A DNA stretch of 5,167 nucleotides from a halophilic archaeon J07HX64 (GTDB lineage Archaea > Halobacteriota > Halobacteria > Halobacteriales > Haloarculaceae), in assembly GCA_000416085.1 (NCBI GenBank), contig KE356579.1:2537017-2542183 (forward strand), written 5' to 3'. Position 1 is the first letter of the stretch. Every line of letters starts with the position of its first letter. The notes under the pieces were generated by a model, which was not told the DNA's origin, ran no database searches, and saw nothing but the letters and a program-made list of their open reading frames with translations. Below are positions 1 to 4,707 of the stretch, in pieces. Made by a program: the position numbers and the translations under genes.

Positions 1-11
1 TCCACCACCGA

Positions 12-28
12 CGAGACAACTGGTCTCG
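12..28 (-). terminator. Weak hairpin downstream of the lipoprotein frame
   Basis: A 6-bp perfect stem (CGAGAC / GTCTCG) closes a 5-base loop, about 45 bases past the stop of the minus-strand lipoprotein frame. No T-run follows on the minus strand, so a terminator role is only a position-based guess. The remaining bases of 1-72 hold no gene I can support. Confidence 0.2.
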
Positions 29-72
29 ACGTAGCAAAATCGACAAGATCGGTGAGACTCAGATCAACTGGG

Positions 73-510
73 TTAGGTTCTATCCTTACACGCATCTGAA
101 TAAAGTATACCGATATTTTCAGGCCGAATATACACAGTAAAAGCGACACATCTTGACCCAGTCAGTCCTCCAAGCTCGGATAGTGCAAGCGATCTGAAAT
201 TCGGTGGTGACTCGACGCTAATCGAGGCTTCCTCATGCGCAACTGGTATCGACTTATTGATAGTTTCTCCATCAACTTCTACTTCACCCCGTGGATCAGA
301 TTCGAACGAGTCGCTGTATATCCGCTCCCCGCTCTGTTCGACCATGAGACGAGCCTCGGTCGATAACCATCTCATATTCAGGATGTCGATGTGACTGATT
401 TCGGACGGCTTGACATCCTCAGTTGAGTCGAGATTGCTGAACAGACAGCCCGACAGTCCGATTGCTGGTGACGTGCTGAGTATTGCTCGGCGTGATCTTT
501 TCTCTCACAT
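73..510 (-). pseudogene. Small Tat-type lipoprotein with a stop at codon 2
   Basis: Read from the ATG at 510-508, the frame has TGA at 507-505 as its second codon, then runs open for 143 codons to TAA at 75-73. Residues after the stop begin EKRSRRAIL, a twin-arginine motif, then a short apolar stretch ending in LSGC, which matches the lipobox of haloarchaeal Tat-exported lipoproteins; the Cys would be lipidated and anchored outside the membrane. The mature part is short and mostly beta-like, with a segment like IYSDSFE that resembles small haloarchaeal surface lipoproteins, and ends YSDACKDRT. Its role is unknown. No ATG, GTG or TTG lies between the TGA and the signal peptide. The next in-frame ATG (375) would give a 100-residue protein lacking the signal and lipobox. 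A C-to-T change of a CGA codon would explain the stop. Base composition is less GC-rich than the genes to the right. It could be a recent pseudogene, a sequence error, or a gene with an unusual start. Confidence 0.55.
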
Positions 511-594
511 CCGGGTTCGAGTCTTCTTTCGTGGCGTTAATCGGTCTGGAAACAGTTCAAAACAGGACGTATCAGATCGACGCGCTCTGCCATC

Positions 595-609
595 CTCGGA
601 GTGTCCGAG
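595..609 (-). terminator. Hairpin after the 61-residue protein gene
   Basis: A perfect 6-bp stem (CTCGGA / TCCGAG) with a 3-base loop begins 24 bases past the stop of the minus-strand gene at 633-818. No T-run follows it on that strand, so it could end the transcript only weakly or may stabilise the 3' end. The 511-632 gap otherwise shows no gene. Confidence 0.25.
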
Positions 610-632
610 ATTCTATCTGTGAGCCTCCCGCT

Positions 633-818
633 TCAGTCCTCGTCCTCGTCGGCCTCTTTTATATCTCCGAGTTTGTCGACAAGTTCCTCGGTGGTGGCCT
701 CCGTGTCGAAGTCGACGTTGCCCTCGAACTCGCTTTTGTGGACATCCACGGCATCGTCCTCGGAGGTGTCGACGTTCTGGTCGTTTTGCTCGGATTCATC
801 GTAGCTTCCAAAGCCCAT
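633..818 (-). CDS. Small acidic haloarchaeal protein, DUF5786-like
   Basis: This 61-residue protein starts MGFGSYDESEQ, a beginning I recall from a conserved, uncharacterised haloarchaeal family (DUF5786, named from memory). It is extremely rich in Asp and Glu and has no membrane segment, signal peptide or cysteine. The middle (about residues 28-42) has alternating acidic and apolar residues, and the end (about 43-54, TEELVDKLGDIK) looks like a short amphipathic helix followed by an acidic tail. It is probably a soluble cytoplasmic protein; function is unknown. The frame is open for 87 more codons upstream, to an ATG at 1079, but that part is Ser/Arg/Thr-rich and unlike a haloarchaeal protein. 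The internal ATG at 818 is therefore preferred, because the family signature begins exactly there. It is a single gene on the minus strand, 122 bases ahead of the broken lipoprotein frame. Confidence 0.85.
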   Translation of the reverse strand: MGFGSYDESEQNDQNVDTSEDDAVDVHKSEFEGNVDFDTEATTEELVDKLGDIKEADEDED

Positions 819-1101
819 AGGTACTATCTGGACCCGGCAGTCAAAACAAGCCCGGTTCTGATAACCCCGAACCTCTCGCCAAAGTGTGAGAGAGGCAGTA
901 GAACTGGATATCCGCAGTCCCCGTTTCCGGTCTACCAGAGGAGCGAGCCGAGTGCCAGAGGTGTGTGAACCCTCAGAGTGCTGTGATGACGAGACGCCCG
1001 GTGCCTCGGTGAGGCATTCGAACAACCGGAGTGCGCGGGGAGAGGTACGGCTGGTCGAGAGACGGAGAACGTTCGCCATCTGAATAAAAAAGAGGTGAGA
1101 C
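819..1101. other. Non-coding gap with no supported gene
   Basis: Nothing in the six frames here looks like a haloarchaeal protein: the open frames are Ser/Arg/Thr/Pro rich, as expected of shadow frames in GC-rich DNA. It holds the weak promoter of the 61-residue protein gene, an inverted repeat at 872-895, and a compact hairpin at 1002-1016 (TGCCTC / GAGGCA, 3-base loop). No tRNA or rRNA signature was found. It is a possible but unproven place for a small RNA. Confidence 0.4.
859..868 (-). promoter_or_regulatory. Possible TATA element for the 61-residue protein gene
   Basis: Read on the minus strand, GGGGTTATCA lies about 41-50 bases upstream of the ATG at 818. A start of transcription about 25 bases below it would leave a leader of roughly 15-20 bases. 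The match is poor and it is the best of weak candidates. Just beyond it, at 872-895, is a CCTCTC / GAGAGG inverted repeat. Confidence 0.25.
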
Positions 1102-1161
1102 GAGTGAACTACCCCGCCCTGCTCGCGCTGACGCGCTCACTGAGGGCGGGGTGGTTTACTC
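1085..1161 (-). terminator. Hairpin plus T-run ending the NAD(P)-binding gene
   Basis: On the minus strand the 19-bp stem at 1102-1161 is followed after ten bases by a run of six T (1090-1085), within the AT-rich stretch 1081-1091. This is the classical layout of an intrinsic terminator and it sits directly at the end of the minus-strand gene whose stop codon is at 1158-1156. The T-run is specific to that direction: a plus-strand transcript would meet A residues before the hairpin and no T-run after it. Confidence 0.55.
1102..1161. repeat. Long palindrome like IS200/IS605-family ends
   Basis: Arms 1102-1120 and 1143-1161 pair over 19 positions, all Watson-Crick except two G-T pairs, around a 22-base loop. 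The loop has its own 4-bp stem (CGCG 1124-1127 with CGCG 1132-1135). The core CCCCGCCCT ... AGGGCGGGG resembles palindromes I recall beside haloarchaeal IS200/IS605 and tnpB elements and their non-autonomous derivatives (PATEs). No transposase or TnpB is in the window, so this would be a solo end or remnant. The right arm contains the TAA stop of the neighbouring gene, so the palindrome is now part of the gene's 3' end. It may instead be a terminator of purely local origin. Confidence 0.5.
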
Positions 1162-1911
1162 CTCGTCGACGTCGTCGAGGACGTCAACCTCAACGGTACT
1201 GTCGGTTCGTCCGGCGCCGGGTAACTGCCAGTCGAGCACCGTCGCGCGACCGGGAAACGCGGGCCGACCGACAACCTCGAAGGTGGCGTCGGCGGCCCCC
1301 TCGGTGACGGGTGCGGCGACGAGCAGGCGCGCGACGTCGGCCCGCGAGACAGCACCGTACAGCTTCGCACCCGGTTCGGCGACGGTCACGTCGTCGGTGC
1401 GCGGGCCGTTCGTGAGCACACCCGGGCGCAGGACTGTGTGTCGGAGCGGTGACGACCGGAGCGCCGCTTCTGTCTCTGCTTTTGCCTCCTGTATCGGGCC
1501 GATGAACAGGTCGAACGCGGTTGCGAGCGGGCTCGCCGGGTCGTCGCCGACACCGATTGCCGACTCCATGACGAACGCCTCTACGCCGGCCGTGACCGCC
1601 GCATCGAGGAGCGCCCGCGCACCCTCCCCGTCGACGTACGGTCCCGAGCCGAGGACCTCCCCCACCCCCGAGCCGACTGCGCTCACCACCACGTCGACAC
1701 CGTCGAGGGCACCGGCCAGGTCGGTCGGGTCGAGCAGGTCGTCGACGGCCACCTCGTCGGCACCGGCACGCCGGAGCAGTCGACGCTTGCCGGGCGAGCG
1801 TGTCAGCCCGCGCACCGTTGGAACCCGCGACCCAAGCAGTCTGAGCACCTCCAGACCGGTGGCACCACTCGCACCCGCTACCAGCACGGTATCCACATCG
1901 TCGGTATCCAT
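1156..1911 (-). CDS. NAD(P)-binding atypical SDR, NmrA/SDR_a5-like
   Basis: The 251-residue product has a Rossmann fold of the atypical short-chain dehydrogenase type. Residues 8-19 form the first strand and the dinucleotide loop GASGATG (13-19). Arg34 and Arg38 follow the second strand (RGLTR), suggesting preference for NADPH. DDLLDP (57-62) and VVVSAVGSG (74-82) follow the third and fourth strands. The usual YxxxK catalytic pair is not apparent: residues 110-122 read VEAFVMESAIGVG and 141-146 QEAKAE, while 160-170 carry the LRPGVLTNGP element common to this group. It is probably a cytosolic NAD(P)-dependent epimerase, reductase or redox-sensing protein; the substrate cannot be told. The frame extends 38 codons further, but that stretch is Arg/Thr/Gly rich and contains the TATA-like box. 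The ATG at 1911 is preferred because the Rossmann strand follows at once. It is divergent from the gene at 2135. Confidence 0.85.
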   Translation of the reverse strand: MDTDDVDTVLVAGASGATGLEVLRLLGSRVPTVRGLTRSPGKRRLLRRAGADEVAVDDLLDPTDLAGALDGVDVVVSAVGSGVGEVLGSGPYVDGEGARALLDAAVTAGVEAFVMESAIGVGDDPASPLATAFDLFIGPIQEAKAETEAALRSSPLRHTVLRPGVLTNGPRTDDVTVAEPGAKLYGAVSRADVARLLVAAPVTEGAADATFEVVGRPAFPGRATVLDWQLPGAGRTDSTVEVDVLDDVDEE

Positions 1912-1930
1912 GCTCTCTCTTCTGTCTCCT

Positions 1931-1940
1931 GATGTATCAT
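1931..1940 (-). promoter_or_regulatory. TATA-like box for the NAD(P)-binding gene
   Basis: On the minus strand ATGATACATC is centred about 24-25 bases ahead of the ATG at 1911, the spacing seen in leaderless haloarchaeal transcripts. An AGGAGA stretch lies between them but about 15 bases from the start, too far for a typical ribosome site. It supports 1911 as the start rather than the longer frame. Confidence 0.4.
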
Positions 1941-1992
1941 TGACTCGGACCCGCGCCGCTCGATGCCGTCCGGCGGTACGTCCGGTGTCACT

Positions 1993-2033
1993 GCCCGTAT
2001 ACCGGGCGTCGAGGAACCACATCACCCGGGTGA
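1993..2033. repeat. Two inverted repeats in the divergent intergenic region
   Basis: GCCCG (1993-1997) and CGGGC (2003-2007) flank five bases, and TCACCCGGGTGA (2022-2033) is a perfect 12-bp palindrome. Both lie between the divergent promoters of the genes starting at 1911 and 2135, so they could bind a regulator. GC-rich palindromes also occur by chance in such DNA. Confidence 0.3.
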
Positions 2034-2104
2034 GTGGACACCGAGGTCGGGTGCGAGCAGAAACCTCAGGACCCCCCAGGGTAGTGTCGCCCCAGAGCCA
2101 GGCG

Positions 2105-2110
2105 TTTATA
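2105..2110 (+). promoter_or_regulatory. TATA box of the gene starting at 2135
   Basis: TTTATA is centred 27 bases ahead of the ATG, in an otherwise GC-rich region. With archaeal TATA-to-start spacing, transcription would begin at or within a few bases of the ATG, so the mRNA should be leaderless. No Shine-Dalgarno sequence precedes the start. Confidence 0.65.
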
Positions 2111-2134
2111 CTGGTCCGGGTCCTATCTGTGGCA

Positions 2135-2872
2135 ATGTTACCGACAGTCTCGCGTCACACTGCTGCCGTCACAGACGACCTCGAGGGCCGCGGGTTCACA
2201 GTCGACGAGGAGGGGTGGGCGAACGTCGCACACGGGGGGCCGGAGGCGCTGACCGGTGTCGACGCCTCGCTCGCGGTCGTCCCGCTCGCGGACAGCAGAC
2301 CACTGACAGCTGTCTCGGCGATCGCGAACGCCGCCCACGAGGGCCGAGTGCCGGTGCTCGTCGCCGACCAGCGGACCGGGAGAGAGGTCGAACCGCTCCT
2401 GTCCGAGCCGTTCCTGCTTGAGGACCGGGAGGACCGTGAGTTCGTCCCGATCGAGGATCGGATACGGCTCTCGGACGACAGCTACGCCTGCGTCGGCACG
2501 GGCGGACAGATCGAGTGGTTCGAACACTCAAACGGCGTGACCGACAGCCCGTCACTCGTGCTGTCGGTCGGGGGCGACCGGGTCACGACACTGGGTTCGG
2601 TCGACGGACTCGCCTGTCCCGGGCCGTCGGTGTCGGCGTTCCAGTACAGCTATGCCCGCGGTGAGGGCGGTCGGTTCCGTGTCTTCGAGAGCGGCCAGGC
2701 GGTTGGACAGTACACGAGTATCGGTGCGATGCGAGCCGACGGGTTCCGCCCGGTCCCGCTCCCGCTCGTCCCGGAGCACCACGTCCGGGACCACGGTCGA
2801 CTCGCGCGTGCGACCCTACTGGCGACTGTCGATAGCGACCAAGAGGTCAACTACCGCTCGTTCCAGGTCTGA
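2135..2872 (+). CDS. Uncharacterised haloarchaeal protein, 245 residues
   Basis: I do not recognise a family with confidence. The product is acidic, soluble-looking and has no signal peptide, transmembrane helix or metal-binding cluster (only two scattered Cys, 119 and 161). The first 100 residues look alpha/beta: an initial helix (about 5-18), a strand at 45-51 (SLAVVPL), a helix at 57-70 (LTAVSAIANAAHEG), a strand at 72-78 (VPVLVAD) and then EPLLSEPFLLED. This order resembles half a Rossmann-like or receiver-like domain. The second half (about 115-205) is richer in Gly, Ser and aromatic residues and in predicted strands. The ATG at 2135 is chosen because a TATA box lies 27 bases ahead and because sequence upstream in the frame is Ser/Arg/Thr-rich and antisense to the neighbouring gene. 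It is followed after 115 bases by another plus-strand gene with its own TATA-like element. Function unknown. Confidence 0.75.
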   Translation: MLPTVSRHTAAVTDDLEGRGFTVDEEGWANVAHGGPEALTGVDASLAVVPLADSRPLTAVSAIANAAHEGRVPVLVADQRTGREVEPLLSEPFLLEDREDREFVPIEDRIRLSDDSYACVGTGGQIEWFEHSNGVTDSPSLVLSVGGDRVTTLGSVDGLACPGPSVSAFQYSYARGEGGRFRVFESGQAVGQYTSIGAMRADGFRPVPLPLVPEHHVRDHGRLARATLLATVDSDQEVNYRSFQV

Positions 2873-2954
2873 GCCGGGCACGACACCCGCCGGCAAACAG
2901 ACAGAGTTCTGTAGCCCCACACTGTGGAGTCACACTACACGGCCGGCCCTACAC

Positions 2955-2960
2955 GTTTTT
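2955..2960 (+). promoter_or_regulatory. T-rich box ahead of the gene at 2988
   Basis: GTTTTT is the only AT-rich run between the two plus-strand genes and lies about 30 bases ahead of the GTG start, a usable TATA position giving a leaderless or few-base leader. It also directly follows GGCCGGCC (2941-2948), so it could instead serve to end the previous transcript. Confidence 0.35.
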
Positions 2961-2987
2961 GCCCGCCGGGCACCTGTCCCGAAGCAC

Positions 2988-3395
2988 GTGCACCGGATAC
3001 GCGAGCAGGTGTTGGACGAACACCGGGAGACAGTCGCCGCGGTCGTCGATGTGGGGGCCGCGGTGGCGTCGGCAGTCGAGCGTCGGCCGGTCACCGACGG
3101 GGACCGTCTTCGGCGACCCTTCGAGGCGCTACTCCGCGAGCGCGGACTGGCCGCGCAACTACTCGGGGTGCTCACAACCGGGGCCAAGGCGCTCAACACC
3201 GGGATAGAGGCCGAACCGGTCCCCGGACCCCCGTATCTCGTCGTCACGAGTCGGGGGCCGCTCTGCCGGGGGACCCTCACCGACGGCCGTCGACTGGTGG
3301 TCGAACTCCTGGTGTTCGCGGTGGAGCGGCAACCGCCCCGGTACCGGTTCCGTGACCCGGCCGCCGAGGAGTGTCTGCAGGTCTCGCTCCGGTGA
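2988..3395 (+). CDS. Uncharacterised haloarchaeal protein, 135 residues
   Basis: I do not recognise the family. The product starts MHRIREQVLDEHRETV if the GTG at 2988 initiates. Residues 1-32 and 39-75 should be mainly helical (charged, then Ala/Leu rich), followed by a strand-rich part: PPYLVVTSRG (81-90), PLCRGTLTDGRRLVVELLVFAVE (91-113) and YRFRDP (119-124), looking like an antiparallel sheet. It is soluble, with no signal peptide, membrane span or metal motif (Cys at 93 and 129 only). It is less acidic than the other proteins here and Arg-rich. The frame extends back to 2652 inside the previous gene, but that part is Ser/Arg/Thr shadow sequence. GTG 2988 is the first start after it, and a T-rich promoter box lies about 30 bases ahead. 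Nothing nearby shows what it acts on. Confidence 0.65.
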   Translation: MHRIREQVLDEHRETVAAVVDVGAAVASAVERRPVTDGDRLRRPFEALLRERGLAAQLLGVLTTGAKALNTGIEAEPVPGPPYLVVTSRGPLCRGTLTDGRRLVVELLVFAVERQPPRYRFRDPAAEECLQVSLR

Positions 3396-3448
3396 CCCGC
3401 TGTCTCCAGGCCACCAGACAGACTACCGGGCACATCCTGGATAGTATA

Positions 3449-3469
3449 ACTCCCCCACGGCCCGGGAGT
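3449..3469 (+). terminator. Hairpin after the 135-residue protein gene
   Basis: ACTCCC (3449-3454) pairs with GGGAGT (3464-3469) around a 9-base loop, 53 bases past the stop of the preceding plus-strand gene. No T-run follows. It could mark the 3' end of that transcript or be a protein site. Confidence 0.25.
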
Positions 3470-3672
3470 AACGACTACGGACTCGGGGTGGTGACGGTTC
3501 CTGTTTCGAACGCTACCGACAGTACGGTTGTGGGCTGTTTCCCTGAGTGCTACGACGCGCTCAACGGTGCTAGCGCCGGTCAGGGTCTCACACTCCGAAG
3601 CGACCCGCTTGGCCCGTCGACCGGTGTCGACACGAGTCGGCAGGCTACCTCTCGGGACAGCACAGGGCATAG

Positions 3673-3680
3673 ATTTATTT
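3673..3680 (+). promoter_or_regulatory. TATA box of the dhaKL operon
   Basis: ATTTATTT is the strongest AT-rich element near dhaK and lies 29-36 bases before the ATG at 3709. Transcription should start near 3702, leaving a leader of roughly 5-10 bases. A GAGGAT stretch (3698-3703) might act as a weak ribosome site only if the leader is longer. Confidence 0.6.
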
Positions 3681-3699
3681 TCATCACGATTCATGATGA
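3681..3699. promoter_or_regulatory. Candidate operator of the dhaKL operon
   Basis: TCATCACGA (3681-3689) and TCATGATGA (3691-3699) are inverted halves matching at 8 of 9 positions around one central base. The site begins directly after the TATA box and ends just before the expected transcription start, where a bound repressor would block the transcription machinery. It is a dimer-sized 19-bp site. The factor is not in the window. GlpR, a DeoR-type regulator of haloarchaeal glycerol genes, is one thought, but its reported site is not obviously this one. Confidence 0.5.
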
Positions 3700-3708
3700 G
3701 GATACAGT

Positions 3709-4707
3709 ATGAAGAAGCTAATCAACGATCCGGAGGACGTTGTCGACGAGATGCTCGACGGGATGCTCTCGGCGCACCCCGACAGACTTCGCCGTCTGCC
3801 GGACACACAGGTGGTCGTGCGGGAGGACGCCCCGGTGGACGAGAAGGTCGGTGTCGTCAGCGGCGGTGGAAGCGGACACGAGCCGACACACGCGGGCTAC
3901 ATCGGTGACGGTATGCTGGACGGTGCGGCCGCGGGGAACGTGTTCTCGTCGCCGACTGCCGACGAGTTCGAGGCGCTCATCGAGGCCTGCGACGCCGGTG
4001 ACGGCGTTCTCGCGGTAGTCAAAAACTACGAGGGCGACGTGATGAACTTCGAAACGGCGATCGAACTCGTCGAGATGACGGGAACTGAAGTTGCAACGGT
4101 TGTCGTCGACGACGATGTCGCGGTGGAGGACTCGCTGTACACCTCGGGCCGGCGGGGCGTCTGTGGTACGATTCTCGTCCACAAGGCTGCCGGCGCAAAG
4201 GCCGCGGCGGGTGCCGATCTTGAGGAGGTCCAGCAGGTGGCTCAAAAGGTTGTCGACAATGTCGGTACGATGGGGACAGCACTCACCTCCTGTGTGACCC
4301 CCGAGAAAGGCGAACCCACCTTCGACCTCGGCGAGAACGAGATTGAACTCGGTATCGGCATTCACGGGGAACCGGGGACCGAACGGACAGAGAAAATGAG
4401 TGCCGACGAGATAACGGAGGAGTTGACCGAGTCGGTGCTGTCCGACCTCGACCTGTCGGAGGGACAGGAGGTCGCCACTATCGTCAACGGGATGGGTGCC
4501 ACGCCGATGATGGAGCTGTTCATCGTCAACAACCGTCTCCAGGAACTGCTGGGCGAGCACGGCCTCGAGACGTGGGACGCCTGGGTTGGCGACTACATGA
4601 CCTCACTGGACATGGAGGGCTGCTCGATAACGGTCTGTGCCGTCGACGAGGAGTTGAAGCAACTGCTGGGCGCGACAGTTGATACACCCGCGCTGACGAC
4701 ACAATGA
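3709..4707 (+). CDS. dhaK: Dihydroxyacetone kinase subunit DhaK, PTS type
   Basis: DhaK is the substrate-binding subunit of the phosphotransferase-dependent dihydroxyacetone kinase. It holds dihydroxyacetone as a covalent hemiaminal while DhaL passes it a phosphate, giving dihydroxyacetone phosphate for glycolysis or gluconeogenesis in the cytoplasm. All key features of the family are present: GGGSGHEP (52-59, His57), KNYEGDVMNF (105-114, with Lys105 and Asp110), GRRGVCGT (147-154) and GIHGEPG (217-223), whose His219 corresponds to the substrate-binding histidine of Escherichia coli DhaK (His230). At 332 residues it is somewhat shorter than the E. coli protein (356). The separate DhaL gene downstream, overlapping by ATGA, shows the two-gene PTS arrangement rather than the fused ATP-dependent kinase. 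The start at 3709 follows the TATA box at the right distance and MKKLIN is a typical beginning. The promoter carries a candidate operator, so expression is probably substrate-controlled. Confidence 0.97.
   Translation: MKKLINDPEDVVDEMLDGMLSAHPDRLRRLPDTQVVVREDAPVDEKVGVVSGGGSGHEPTHAGYIGDGMLDGAAAGNVFSSPTADEFEALIEACDAGDGVLAVVKNYEGDVMNFETAIELVEMTGTEVATVVVDDDVAVEDSLYTSGRRGVCGTILVHKAAGAKAAAGADLEEVQQVAQKVVDNVGTMGTALTSCVTPEKGEPTFDLGENEIELGIGIHGEPGTERTEKMSADEITEELTESVLSDLDLSEGQEVATIVNGMGATPMMELFIVNNRLQELLGEHGLETWDAWVGDYMTSLDMEGCSITVCAVDEELKQLLGATVDTPALTTQ

Larger units (their letters stand above)
3396..3708. other. Intergenic region upstream of dhaK
   Basis: This 313-bp stretch shows no convincing gene. 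The plus-strand frame running through it (3371-3712) lacks acidic bias and overlaps both neighbours, and the minus-strand frame is shadow sequence. It contains a hairpin at 3449-3469, the near-palindrome GGTGCTAGCGCC, two GTCGAC sites 10 bp apart (3616-3631), and the dhaK promoter and operator candidate at the right end. The length is more than a simple promoter needs, so extra regulatory sites or a small RNA are possible. Confidence 0.4.

Noticed and set aside
3..140. Plus-strand frame ending at TAA 138-140, possibly the 3' end of a gene entering from the left
   Set aside because: Only 45 codons are visible, third-position GC is not clearly raised, and it overlaps the end of the lipoprotein frame; the sequence to the left is needed.
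410..968. Two overlapping plus-strand open frames (from 410 and from 483)
   Set aside because: They lie antisense to the lipoprotein frame and the 61-residue protein gene and show no acidic bias or family motif.
1005..1030. A GTTCGAATG stretch on the minus strand, resembling a tRNA T-loop
   Set aside because: No acceptor, D or anticodon stems can be formed around it at the right spacing.
1151..2872. A 573-codon open frame on the plus strand
   Set aside because: Its first 328 codons lie antisense to the NAD(P)-binding gene and are Ser/Thr/Arg/Pro rich, as shadow frames are; only the part from the ATG at 2135, behind a TATA box, has haloarchaeal protein character.
2251..3631. A 13-base direct repeat (GACCGGTGTCGAC at 2251 and 3619)
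   Set aside because: One copy is inside a coding sequence and the words GTCGAC and ACCGGT are common in GC-rich haloarchaeal DNA, so chance is the likely cause.
2930..3694. A 254-codon minus-strand open frame
   Set aside because: Its Arg/Ser/Thr-rich composition and its position antisense to the 135-residue gene mark it as a shadow frame.
3371..3712. A 113-codon plus-strand frame between the 135-residue gene and dhaK
   Set aside because: It overlaps both neighbours, includes the dhaK promoter and has no acidic bias or recognisable motif.
3718..4560. A 280-codon minus-strand open frame
   Set aside because: It is fully antisense to dhaK, whose family motifs are unmistakable.
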